Shown piece by piece: positions 24,483 to 35,271 of a stretch of DNA of 64,000 bases. Numbering within the stretch: position 1 is the first letter of the stretch; every line of letters begins with the position of its first letter. The notes under the pieces are model-generated. The model had not been told where the DNA came from. It saw nothing but the letters and a program-made list of their open reading frames with translations, and made no database searches. Made by a program: the position numbers and the translations under genes. The stretch is taken from the NCBI GenBank assembly GCA_030279155.1, contig CM059039.1:43827176-43891175 (forward strand), in the 5' to 3' direction. This DNA comes from Forsythia viridissima. Its lineage: Eukaryota > Streptophyta > Magnoliopsida > Lamiales > Oleaceae.

Positions 24483-25640
24483 ATGCCGAGAGCAAAGAAA
24501 CCAACCCAAGATGTAGGATCAAGCTCGGGAAAGAGAAAGCCTCCATCAAAGAAGACTTCCAAACAACCGGCCACCTATGACGACACAAAATTTGAGACAG
24601 AGGAAGCTTGGTTATTATACAAGCACGACATAAGCATGCGGAATATTATACCGGAGCGAAGGGTGTTCACAGCGGATTTTGAAAATGAATTGCTTGGCCA
24701 CGTGATTGCGAGGAATCAGTGGGAAACATTTGTAGCCACTCCGCGTGTTGCATATGTCGAAATCGTGAAAGAATTCTATGCCAATATCCATGACAACCTC
24801 GACAACCCCGACCATCCGAAGTATCGAAAAATCTACATGCGAGGGCAATATATTCCATTCTCTCCATTGGTCATTCTTCGCTACTACGGACTGGACAACA
24901 TGGAAACCGAAATTTTTCAAGCAGCCACTACAAATCCTCACGATGTAGTCACCTCAATATGTCAGGGAATTGATCATTGGCCGGAAGGAAGCAGCACTTT
25001 ACATTATAAAACTCTTTTACCTCACGTACGCACCTTAGACAAAATGGTGAGTGCCAACCTTCTCCCAACGACACATACTTCTACGGTAACTATGGAGCGG
25101 GCACGCCTACTTCATTGGCTCCAGCATAAGACCCTCAATATCGGTAACTATATCTTCTGCAATATTTGGCATATTAAAAACAACAGGAGATGTTTGGCGT
25201 TCCCATCGCTCATTACCGGTATTTGTGAAATGCATGGCATTGACCTCTCCCATGAGATGACGACAGTGAAGCGTACATTGCAGATCGACCGAATTGGGAT
25301 ACGTAGTTCTGAAGTACACATGAATCGCAAGTTAGAGCAAAGCACAATGGGTCCAAGGGGTGGTATAGGTATTTTAATAGATGAGACGGAGCCTGCTCAA
25401 AACGATTCTATGGACGAGGACCTCCCTCATACAGCCACTGAACCAACATTGGCCTCCATTTCTCATGAACTTCGTGAATGGCGCGCCTCTCATGCCAATA
25501 TGGAAGCACAGATTCGGGAGATTCGAGAAGCCCAAGTCCAAGAGGCTGAAGCCCGCAGACGGGAGCATGCGACGATATCCGGTCAGCTGACGCAGCTACT
25601 TGGCTATTTCAGTCTCTACCCACCGACGCCTCCCGAATGA
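24483..25640 (+). CDS. Putative plant transposon protein (PF20167-like), function unknown
   Basis: An uninterrupted frame of 385 aa from ATG 24483. An upstream in-frame ATG at 24342 would add 47 hydrophobic residues that look unlike the rest. The N-terminus is basic and low in complexity (residues 1-30: PRAKKPTQ…KRKPPSKKTSK). Residues about 65-275 match my memory of the 'putative plant transposon protein' domain: 'VKEFYANI', 'YMRGQYIPFSPLVILRYYGL', 'LLPHVRTLDKMVSANLLPTTH' and 'FPSLITGICEMHGI'. Residues about 315-370 are a charged probable coiled coil (ELREWRASHANMEAQIREIR). The family is scattered across plants next to mobile DNA, and its activity is not known to me. Here it sits within the Harbinger borders and downstream of the palindrome array. 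Confidence 0.75.
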   Translation: MPRAKKPTQDVGSSSGKRKPPSKKTSKQPATYDDTKFETEEAWLLYKHDISMRNIIPERRVFTADFENELLGHVIARNQWETFVATPRVAYVEIVKEFYANIHDNLDNPDHPKYRKIYMRGQYIPFSPLVILRYYGLDNMETEIFQAATTNPHDVVTSICQGIDHWPEGSSTLHYKTLLPHVRTLDKMVSANLLPTTHTSTVTMERARLLHWLQHKTLNIGNYIFCNIWHIKNNRRCLAFPSLITGICEMHGIDLSHEMTTVKRTLQIDRIGIRSSEVHMNRKLEQSTMGPRGGIGILIDETEPAQNDSMDEDLPHTATEPTLASISHELREWRASHANMEAQIREIREAQVQEAEARRREHATISGQLTQLLGYFSLYPPTPPE

Positions 25641-26594
25641 GTGGGACGTTAAGTTAAATATTAAGTAACAATTTTGTATCTTTATATCTTGTTTGGTTGG
25701 GATGGAGCCTCCCCAATGAGTCCACTTCGTTATGTAATAATGTGCAATGACATTGTGTAGCGTCCTTAGGATATGAAAATCTGGAGTCAGCAAATGAAGA
25801 TGCATTGCTTCAACAAGGCAAATCGTACAATCTTTCGAAATTCTCATCCATTAGATGTTTCACGGTGAGTTTAGCCGTTTAACCATGGGCTTTTGTGCAG
25901 TCATTTTATGTCTATGTAGTAGTATGATATATTATAACCGCTTAAAACAATATGTGGATTGTTAAGCATAGTCTTTGTGGAAACAATTCGGGTTAAGCTA
26001 AACAGATTATATGTAGATAGCTATGACATTTTGTTATCAATACTCTTTTCGCCTTTAACGTACATGTTTTCGGACTTTATTATAGGTTGTTTTCATTATC
26101 TTAAGTATGTACCTTGTCTCGAATGCAAATAGGTATAATTGTAGTCGAAATAGATTATTAAATAACTTACGAAAAACTGACCCCTTCTTAGTCATCTCGC
26201 AATCTGTTCATAGCTCGCTATTTACTTAATTGTCTATCGAAGAAATTTGGATCATCTTACATGGAAGCCAAGCTCTCTATTTGTTGTTCTGAGTAAAATG
26301 TTGGAATTAACTCAATTAACATGGAACTGTTGAAAGTTGAGTACTCCATGAACCTACCTGTAAAACTACATGCATTCATATTTTTTATGTGCATTTATTT
26401 ATGACCCCGTATATGCAGTTTTTTTTTTATTCTGAAACTAGACATCCTTGATCCTTCTCATATTTTTTGAAATATGAACATTAAAATCTTTAAATCTTAT
26501 TAATGATTCAGTGTTATGGTTTCACATCAACTGGAAATTCATGCATTCATAGGAATTATAAATATTCATGCTCTCACATTAGTCTCACACAAGG
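25641..26594. other. Non-coding right part of the Harbinger region
   Basis: No gene recognised. Unlike typical Harbinger interiors it is long and AT-rich. Confidence 0.4.
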
Positions 26595-26662
26595 CAATGG
26601 AGGTCCTAAGTGAAAGGCGCCCACTACTCAATGGAGGTCCTAAGTAAAAGGCGCCCACTACT
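26595..26662 (+). repeat. 34-bp tandem duplication
   Basis: Two adjacent copies differing at one base (…CCTAAGTGAAAGGCG… and …CCTAAGTAAAAGGCG…). Confidence 0.85.
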
Positions 26663-26699
26663 GAGGGATTTGGTACTATCGCATTGTTTGTGAATAACA

Positions 26700-26921
26700 G
26701 ATGCAGGTTTTGGCTAGATTGCCAAGAAATGCAAATTACTTGAATCTTGCGACATGGGTTTTTGCCATGGCATTACAGATGCTGGAATAGCAACTGTGAT
26801 AACAAGCTGTCCAAAAATAAAGAGGGCATCGGTTGAGGACTGGAAGGTTAGCCCGAGGACCAGAGTTCTTGCTGGAGCCATTATCTCTTACATTCTGCGG
26901 GACTCGTATTCACAATTTTGA
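26700..26921 (+). pseudogene. F-box/LRR (RNI-like) gene C-terminal fragment
   Basis: One frame reads leucine-rich-repeat-like sequence 'IAKKCKLLESCDMGFCHGIT', then 'SCPKIKRASVEDWKVSPRT' and 'LAGAIISYILRDS' before a stop at 26919. This resembles the C-terminus of plant F-box/RNI proteins with a final 'WKVS.RT...AG..ISY' block. A stop (TAG) lies just upstream in the same frame, and no N-terminal part is present. It is probably a host gene fragment caught in the transposon. Assignment is from memory of the family. Confidence 0.5.
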
Positions 26922-27520
26922 TTCAAAAAAATTAATAAGAGTAGGAGAAGTTCCATTTTAAACCGTGGTTAAATCATTCCTACACTTGTGCTAGCTTATT
27001 TAAGCCGAAATATGACCTGTCTGAAATGATCTATCTCCAAATTCCCTTGATTACTCTAAAGTTTTCGAGCTGTCTTAGTTCATGTGTGATGTTAACGTAC
27101 AATATATTTTGATTGCAAAATATAGATAAGTGGTGGATTCTAAAAAAATTGTTGAAAATTGGTTAAAAACACCGTTAATAATAAATTCATGAAATTACGA
27201 ATAGTTATTTTCCATTGTTTCTCCCTATAATTTTGTCATGGAAAAAGTGGAAATTATCCTAGAAAATAGTTGCTATCAAACACAAAAAGTTGGAAAAAAG
27301 TATATTTTCCATGGAAAATATTGCCAATCAAACACCAAAACATAGAAAATTACAACATTTTCTAGCTTGAAAATTAATCCAATCAAACGCAATATATATA
27401 AAATTGACATGAAAACAATTTCTTGGCAATTCAATTCCCTGGAAAATATTTTCTTTCCACCCTTTTTCCATGCTACCAATCAAACACACCCTAAAAGTTT
27501 GCACCTAGTTTATACTCTAA

Positions 27521-27792
27521 GGATGTGTTTGATTGCTATGCATGAAAAAAGGTGGAAAATGAAAATATTTTCCATGTAAGGTGGAAAATAAATTCTACTA
27601 TCACTATGTAGATGAGAAAATATTTTCCTTGAAAGTGAGCAAAAATGTGCTTTAAATACTTGTACCTAGAAAATTCATTTTCTTTTCCATGTGCAATCAA
27701 ACAACAAAGGTGGAAAAGAAAATTTTTAGATTTGACAACATTTTCCATAGAAGTGAAATTTTCCATGAAAAATGTGTCAATCAAACACACCC
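27521..27792. mobile_element. Tourist-like MITE with the same ends as the Harbinger element
   Basis: A 272-bp unit with ends GGATGTGTTTGATTG and CAATCAAACACACCC, flanked by TAA on both sides (27518-27520, 27793-27795). One base differs from the 15-bp ends of the large element that stops 29 bp to the left. Inside are ATTTTCC/GGAAAAT blocks in both orientations. It has no coding capacity and is presumably moved by the Harbinger transposase. Confidence 0.9.
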
Positions 27793-28399
27793 TAATAGTA
27801 GGGATAAATTTGCAAATATTAAAATAAATAATAAAAATAAATTAAAAATAAAATAAGATAAAATAAAAGGTAAATAGTATTAGGGTACCGAACCTTTGAA
27901 CTTTATGACGTGGGTCCTTAACCTTCAATTTGTGGCACTCCGAGTCCCTAACTTTTAAAATACGCTCAACAATGATCGTTCTGTTATAAAAACTATTAGT
28001 TTGATTGTTAAATAGTCAAATTTTTCTTAAAATAATCAATCTACTATTTTCGAATTAAAATAAGAAGCAAAGAAAAAAGAAATCAAATGAAAAATTCCAA
28101 TCAATCCCCTACCACTTTTTCTTCTCCAATCAACCCTCTCTCCTATTTTTTCTTCACCAATCAACCTCCAACCAACAAAATACATAATTACACCCACTTC
28201 TTCTTCTCCAAAATCACCACCGCTAACCACCATCCACTGAAAAACAACAACGCCAACCATCATAGACACCGCTCCAAAAAAAAAAAAAAAAAAATGAAAA
28301 TGAAAAAAAAAATCAATAAATTGAAATTAATTAGCAAAAACATATACTTAAATAAATTTCATATCATAAATGAGTGGCTGTTAAAGAAGGTTTAATTAC

Positions 28400-28684
28400 C
28401 ATGGTCAAAAATGGTGCAGGGGCTTCCGAGAGGAGAGGGAGTGTCGCAGTCAGAGAGGATGGAAGTTGACGGAGGTGATAAAAGCGGTGGCTTTGAAACG
28501 CCGTCGTTGTAATGCTTGCTAACTGCATCGTAGAGGCCATATGCCGGTAAAGCATCCGACAACGCTTGTCCATTTCTGGCGAGTCGAATTTGAAGCCAAG
28601 CTCTATGCAAGCCTTGAGTTCATCAAGATCCTCTTCGGTGACACTTTTTCTCCGCTGTGTGTGTAGGTCCTTTTGTCGAGCCAC
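28400..28684 (-). pseudogene. DUF1685 gene fragment captured by a MULE
   Basis: Minus-strand reading from 28684 begins 'MARQKDLHTQRRKSVTEEDL' and continues 'DELKACIELGFKFDSPEMD', the start of a DUF1685 protein. After a frameshift near 28560 the homology continues in another frame as 'LSDALPAYGLYDAVSKHYND' and 'DTPSPLGSP.TIFD'. The C-terminal conserved region is missing. DUF1685 proteins are plant proteins without a settled function. Capture plus frameshift means no normal product is made, though antisense or small-RNA effects on the parent gene are possible. Confidence 0.72.
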
Positions 28685-28852
28685 GCCTCGTCGCGGTTGG
28701 TAGTGTTGTAAGGGGACTATTACGCCTAACGCCGATGGTGGGGAGATGTTTTGTCAAATGAAAGAGCTCAATAGGTATTTTGTGTATTTCTGTGGTAGTG
28801 GTTAGTGTTGTTGTACATGCAATTGGTTTTCCAGTGGGGCAGTGGTTGGGGG

Positions 28853-29673
28853 TACATGTGACAAAATTGGCTCGGCTCGTAGACCGCTTTCTTGGGTAGG
28901 GTTGGTCTTAGCTCAAATAAAACTGGGCCAAGATGGTCTGGCCCATCTAGTCCGTGGGTTAGTTGGGCCGGCCCGATTTTGATTTTGATTTTTTTTAATT
29001 TTTTTTTTGCTCCTTAACACTAATTAACTTATTTTGTAAATAGTCCCAATATATAATTCAAATAATATCAATCTAAAATTATCTAAGTCAAAGTTACCAA
29101 TAAACATTAGTCCAAAAATCTTAGGATTCAACATAAAATTGTTTAGATTTAATTAAAATTTAGTTTCAATCCAAATTATATTTGGTGTGACAAGTAAATT
29201 ATTTATTTTAAATTTACTTATAAGTAAATTTTTTAATTTAAGCAAAACATGCTTATATCTTAAAACAATAAGACTAGCATGCTTTTAATATTTGTATTTT
29301 TTTTTAAAAAAAAAGTGTCTACAAATAATTTACAATTAACAAAAAAAAATTTACTATTTTGAAAGAAAATTGATGTTTATCTATTAATTAATACACGAGA
29401 GCCCCAATTTTATAAATTAATCTTTTTAAAAATATCTATATAGTTTAAATTTATCTAAGATTGTATTTGATATAATGTATTAGATTGTATAAAAAATTTA
29501 TTTAAAAAAAAGAAAAAAAAAAGAAAATTATTATAAGTTGGACTAATAGGCTAGACTGAACTAGCTTATTTCTGACCCATACAAAACTGGGCTTGGCCAG
29601 CCCAGTCCAGTTTTATGTGTGACTCTGTTCTGGCGGGTTGGGCTGGCCCAAGCCAACCCATTTGTCAGCTCTA
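28853..29673. mobile_element. hAT element nested in the Pack-MULE, 821 bp
   Basis: A perfect 8-bp target duplication, GTTGGGGG, lies at 28845-28852 and 29674-29681. Ends are TACATGTGACAAAAT and TAGAGCTGACAAATG (reverse complement), 10 of the first 13 positions alike. GGCCC/GGGCC-rich subterminal blocks lie inside both ends. AT-rich interior without genes. Confidence 0.88.
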
Positions 29674-29962
29674 GTTGGGGGTATCAATTTTGGAGAAGAA
29701 GTAGTTGGAGGGTGGAGGGGGTTGATTGCAATTTTTCATTTATTTTTTTTTTATTTTGTTTCTTATTTTGATTTGAAAAAGAGAAATTGGTCATTTGAAA
29801 AAAATGATCATTTAATAGTCAAATTGACGATTTTTATAATATAAGGATTATGGTTACACGTTTTTTAAAGATTAAGAATTCAAAGTGCCACAAATTGAAA
29901 GATCAAAATCACATTGTCACAAGTTTCAAATATTCAGGACGTACTATTTATCCTAAAATAAA

Positions 29963-30767
29963 TCATCTTCTTCAACCCAACCCTAACACAACCATCAACA
30001 CATTGTTACCACCGCCACACCACTTGGTTCTTGAAAAACATCCATATTTCATATTAAGTAAATCCTATTTATTTTAACTTGATTAATAATTAAACAAGGA
30101 ATTTAGATTTAGACCTACTAACGAAATTAATCTGAAATAATTACATAGCTTAAATTTTTTCCCTTTTTAGTGGCATAATTAGAACTCAAAACCTTTTTCC
30201 TAATCCTATAGCTTTATTTTAAAAATAAAATAAAATAAAATAAAAAATCTCTCTTTTATTCACTGGAATCAAAGAACCATCCAATTTCAGAAACTCCTTG
30301 CTTTCTTCATCTTCTCGGATTTGAATACTACACATAAGGTACTAGAATTGGTCTTTTTATTATTTTATCATTTGGCGGTTGGATTTATGATGAGCCTACT
30401 TTATTTTAATTGAAACTTTGAATAGTTTACTAGACTGCCATTGATTTACATGTATATACGTGTGTATATGTATATAGAGAGTAGAGACCCACAAATACAT
30501 ACATGCAACTATGTATTTACTTTATGATTTCATATCCTTTATTTATTTAAATCTCATAAGTTATATGTTGAAATTGGACATAGTGCATCACTTCTTTGTT
30601 TGTTCTCTGAAAGACATAATTTTATTAATACACTCTTTTCATTTAATTTATTTATTATTTGGATCTCTTTTTTTTTTTTTTTTTTTTTTTTTTGGTTATT
30701 TATTTTTCCAGTTAGATAATCGAAAGTTGGCTATCCATCCCCTCTGAAACGAATTAAATGAATGGAA

Positions 30768-30804
<37 letters not shown>

Positions 30805-32195
30805 TGATATATAAAGTTATAATAAAGAGCAACGTATTTTATTCGAAAATTTGAGTTTTCGTTTTCAAACCATATTTTTTATATTTTGTTCTTTTTCACC
30901 AACTTTGTGTTTGTGTTTACTAAATCTAGTTCTTAATAGGGCTGCTAAATCAAGAAGCTAGCATCATTTAAGTATTGAGAACTTGCTTAATTTATCTAGA
31001 CTTGACTGGACTTTCACTCACAAATCATGTTTGTCACATTTCTTGTTGTATTTTGTCCCCCTTAAATCATTCATTAACTAACATAGTAAAGGCCATTATT
31101 ATTTTTATTATTATTAGAAATTCAACCAGAGATGTCTTCTTTTGACAAAAAGTCCACTTTCAAATTTTATAGGATCTTGGTAGTTTATATTTACACTTTG
31201 GTCTTAATAAATGTAATAAATAAATTTATCTTAATAGAATAATGGTGTATATTGATTTATTTCAATGAATGAATATTGTTTGGAATTTTAAATAAATGGT
31301 AATGACCTAGAATATTTGGCCCATTGGCTTCGTGGACAACTCAGGACATCTCCATTTGCTATTTGAAAAGTAAATTATTAAGAGTTCAAGGTAAGTAAAC
31401 ATCTCATAGCATTCATTTGTAGGATGCAATGTTAAATATCCAAATGTATTACATAAATAGCTATTATATGACTGTTTGATATAGTTTTATATGCCATTAA
31501 TGTTTCACGTGACATATTATTGCATGTATATTCATATTAATACATCCACAATCATGCATGAAGTAGAGTTTTAAATGATGATGCTGTTTTACTTAAAAAA
31601 GATATGTATTCCAATTTATTTAAAAAAAAAAAATGGTGTATGCCTATGCCATGAAAAATGTGAGTGGAAAATGGGGCGTGGTGGACCTGCGCACCCTACG
31701 AATGATAATGTTAATATTTAATGTTTAACTGCTTTGTTGTACTAGTGGTAGATGGAATTGTTTCCAAATAATAATGACCCACTGCATCCTGATTAGATAG
31801 GCGATACGTAAAAGTGAGCACACAATGTTCAATTTTTTTTAAAAGATAAAGAAAAATGGGTTACATATTCTAAAGAACTAGTATAAATCAATGCATATCA
31901 TAAGCATGCATTACCATGTGCATGAAGTTTGCTTACTAGGCGTGAGCTCATCCCATATTCTCCACTTTTCAGATGATGAGAGCTAGATGATTCGAGACGA
32001 CTGCTTAGGACGAGACGGACTCAGTACTAATAAATATGAATATACTTTTATTTTGAAACAAAGTTAAGCATTAATTTAATTGTCTTATGGTTTTGTTTTA
32101 TCATTAATGAAAGTCATTGATATTTATTATGTATTTCAAAATAAAATGAAAATTTTATCCTATTTTCTGCATTTATGATCTTTGTTTAAGGGTAA
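29963..32195. other. AT-rich intergenic region
   Basis: No gene supported. Contains a T-run (about 30669-30693) and a short (TA)n tract at 30774-30802. The part near 30240-30340 (CT-rich, with a GT after ATAAG) looks like a leader with a splice donor, but no coding sequence follows. Confidence 0.4.
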
Positions 32196-34842
32196 TTAAA
32201 TGATAGCACTTCCAAGTCTAGGATTGCTAGACTTGGTGTCACACTTTCTTTCTGAATTATGCTGGACTTTGTAAATCCATTTGTTTCCAATTTCGTAGGT
32301 AAAAGATGGTGGAATCAACTTCCAAGTCTTATATCTAATTAAAGCTTCAAATTCATCTCTCATTGCTTCTCGCCAATTATTATTTGTCAATGCGTCTAAT
32401 ACACTTTCTGGTTCAGTTTCAGCCAGATTTTTATTGAGGGTATAATGTGTAGTTTGACCTGTATAAATTTTGAGCTTTAACACATCATCTTTGCCTCTGC
32501 TTATCATAGAATGTTCTAAGCAGAATCTACCCTTTGCATCTCAGTTTGACCACTTGGTAGTAAATCAATTTCATTATCTGTGCTTTGCTATGCTTCAATG
32601 TTTTGTGGTTCATATCCCATGTTTATATGATGATTAGATAATGCTAAATCCTCATCTTCAAAATTATTCAAGCCTAAGTGATCCGAGTTTTGAGACGAGT
32701 CTTCTTATATCTGAGTTGCATCAGGGCAGACTACATCAATTGGATTTGAACTCAAATTTTGCTGATTTTGCTGAATGAAGTAAGGTAGTTGACATATAAT
32801 TGTTTTGAATTTTGAGTGGTTGATTGTTTGTTTAGAAATTCAGACTGAAAAGGAAATTCTAGTTCATTGAATATTACATGTCTAGAGATATATATTTTTT
32901 CAGAAGGATTAAGACATTTGAACCCTTTATGTGAGCCACCAATACCTAGAAAGATACATTTCAATGAGTGACAAACTGAACTTGTGCTTCCGATAAGGTC
33001 TGATACAAGGATAGCATACACACCTAAATGTTTTGATGGATTTATAGTCAACATCCCTTTTATATGAGGTCCGAAAAGGTGAGTTTAAATTTAGTGCGGG
33101 AGTAGGCATAACATTAATAAGATAAGTTGCAGTTTGAAAAAGATTCCCACCAGAAACATAATAGCATTTTAGCTTGAGCCAGCAAAATTAAGCCCACTTC
33201 TGTGACATGCCTATGCTTTCTTTCAGCTCTCCCATTTTGTAGGAACATGATTGTCTCAGTTCAATGTTAGCCAAGCTAACAAAAGTTCTGAATTCACCCC
33301 CTCCCCCCAAAACTTGATTCTATGGCTTTTATTTTTCTCTCAAACTTGTTTTCTACCAGATTTTTGAATTGAGTAAAGGCACTTATGGCTTTAGATTTGT
33401 TCTTTATTGGATAGATCCATATAAACCTACTGTAGTCATCAACAAACATAAGATTGATTTGATTTTTGATCTGAGGACTTGATGACTTGATGACTTGATT
33501 TGGGAATTCCAATTCATCCTTCCTAAAGCTTCCCTTCAAGCAAGACTTCTCTCGTTTGTTTGTCCTTAACAAGACAACAATTAGGAAGAAATTTCATGAA
33601 CACATTATTGTCTAATGTCAGTTGCGATACACTAATCAAATTATTTTTTATTACATGTAATAAATCTTTAAGCACAAGAGACTTATTATTTAAGGTAGGA
33701 AGGCAAACATTACCAATATGAGCAATATGCAGAGGATTTCCATTTCCAACAATTAATTTTTCTTTACTTCCATACTCATTTATAGCATTAATGTTCTCTC
33801 TATCAGTGGTAACATGATTGCTGGCTCATATATCAGCAACAGAGCTTGGTGAAGCACTAAAAGCAATTGGAGTTGTAGTGTTTTTGTTCTATTGATTTGG
33901 CCTGCTTCCCATATATCTTTCATCATATCTGTTGAAGCACAAACTGGCAAAATGGTTACTTAGACCACATATTTGGCAAGGTCCTTTTCCTTCATTGAAT
34001 CTGCAACATGTACCTCTAATGCTACCACGTCTTCTGTAATTAGAGGATCTGCCAAAATTAATTTCCAGATCTAACAGCTTTGTGGTTACTTGAATTTGGT
34101 CTTTGAATGTAATTTGCAAAGGTGTGTGTAAGATTTACATTGCTCAAGTTGTTCCTAACAACATTTAGGAGCTCGAGTTTGCTTTCAAAAGTCATAAGCA
34201 GAGATTGTAGCTCATACCGTGATATAAAATCTCTGTTGTTGATCTGGACTACTATAGGAGTATATTCCTCATCTAGTCCAGTTAGAACTTGAGTCACAAG
34301 ATCAGATTGAGTTCTTGTTTTGCATGCTATCTCCAAGTTGTCAGCCAGCTGTTTAAGTGTATGCTCATTGATCCTTTGGTTTTCAAAAGTTCTCCAGCAA
34401 GGAAAGTCACTTTAGACTTGTTAAGGATCCTATAGCTCTCGTTCACAGCATTCCAAAGTTTGTGAGAACTCGAACATGCCATGACTCTCATAGCTATTTC
34501 TGGCATCATTGAAGAGTAAATCTAGCCCATTAGCAGTTGATCTATTGACATCCATTTGTTGTACTCAGGGTTTGGAGTCATTTCAACATTTGTTCATTCC
34601 CTGGTAATGGTTTTTGTACCAAGAAATTCTGGTGGACACACCTTTGTTCCCAGTGTGAACCCTTCAAGATTATGCCTTCCAATAATGGACAGAATTATGC
34701 TCTGCCATAGTAAGAAATTGTTCTTGTCAAACTTTAGTTAAGGTGTTTGGGTTAGATTCATCCCAAATAGTGACAGTTGATTACCTCCCAACAATAGATG
34801 CATGAAGGAGCTTGAATCTTGCTTTCATTCATCATCAGTACA
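32196..34842 (-). pseudogene. Ty1/copia gag-pol remnant, 3' truncated
   Basis: Minus strand, in order: gag (34842-34060; UBN2-like 'LLMTFESKLELL'), zinc knuckle CQICGLSNHFASLC (about 33975-33930, all C-C-H-C residues present), integrase ('NLMFVDDYSRFIWIYPIKNK', about 33440) and the very start of reverse transcriptase ('NNWREAMRDEFEALIRYKTW', about 32385-32325; 'NKWIYKV'). RT then breaks off near 32200, so the active-site half, RNase H and the 3' LTR are missing. Numerous stops and frameshifts are present. The 5' side is bounded by a MITE at 34853. Confidence 0.85.
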
Positions 34843-34852
34843 TATATACACT

Positions 34853-35042
34853 GAGTAGTGATATAGCCCACGGTGGGCACTAATTATGGTGTCCACTGTC
34901 CACATAGCATTACTACATTGATCACTTTTTAAAAAATTGTTGACAATTTTTTTGAACTTTTTAAAAAGTGACAAATGTGGTGATGTCACGTGGACAGTGG
35001 GCACCATAATTAATGTCCACTGTGGATGCTATATCATTACTC
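34853..35042. mobile_element. Palindromic MITE, Mutator-type, 190 bp
   Basis: Arms GAGTAGTGATATAGC and GAGTAATGATATAGC (reverse complement) extend inward for about 55 bp with good matching (…GTCCACTGTCCAC). Target copies TATATACACT are identical at 34843-34852 and 35043-35052. It sits at the 5' border of the copia gag remnant. Confidence 0.85.
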
Positions 35043-35196
35043 TATATACACTTTACATGTATGAAATTAATAGAAGCAATCATTTCTACATGCTAATGAA
35101 TAATTGACACCTATATCATAAATTAAGCTACACCCTAAATATAAGGAATAATGTCTAATGGGAATGATCTCCTGCCCACAGTGGACAAGAGTATTT

Positions 35197-35271
35197 GGCC
35201 CACCTGCTGAGGTGTCAGCAGGTGGGCCGTCCATGTGTTTGATTGCTTTATCATGGACGGCCCACCTGCTG
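35197..35271. repeat. Three-armed inverted repeat
   Basis: GGCCCACCTGCTGA (35197-35210) is a perfect inverse of 35215-35228 with a 4-base loop. The overlapping segment CAGCAGGTGGGCCGTCCATG (35216-35235) is a perfect 20-bp inverse of 35252-35271. The middle arm can therefore pair with either neighbour. A nearby GCCCACAGTGGAC (35174) resembles words inside the MITE at 34853. May be part of a related foldback element. Confidence 0.85.

Larger units (their letters stand above)
18567..27491 (+). mobile_element. Probable composite PIF/Harbinger transposon, 8.9 kb
   Basis: The left end GGGTGTGTTTGATTG (18567-18581) is the exact inverse of the right end CAATCAAACACACCC (27477-27491). Both are flanked by the trinucleotide TAA (18564-18566, 27492-27494), the PIF/Harbinger target preference. 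Further TGTTTGATTG-type motifs and TTTTCC blocks sit just inside both ends (18633-18642; 27322-27332, 27379-27388). Between them lie an intact DDE transposase gene and an intact Myb/SANT gene, the standard two-gene set, in the same orientation. The extra right half (22865-27490) is unusual. Alternatives: two separate MITEs of one family happen to flank a shorter autonomous element, or a second element inserted in its right half. Confidence 0.6.
27868..29953. mobile_element. Pack-MULE (Mutator-like element) with DUF1685 gene fragment
   Basis: Long imperfect terminal inverted repeats cover about 27868-28215 and 29680-29953. They start as (A)GGTAAATAGTA and GGATAAATAGTA (reverse complement). Identical 9-bp flanks, TAAAATAAA, lie at 27859-27867 and 29954-29962; these are AT-rich, so the exact match carries some risk of chance. 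No MuDR transposase is present. The interior holds a host gene fragment (28400-28684) and a nested hAT element. Confidence 0.8.
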
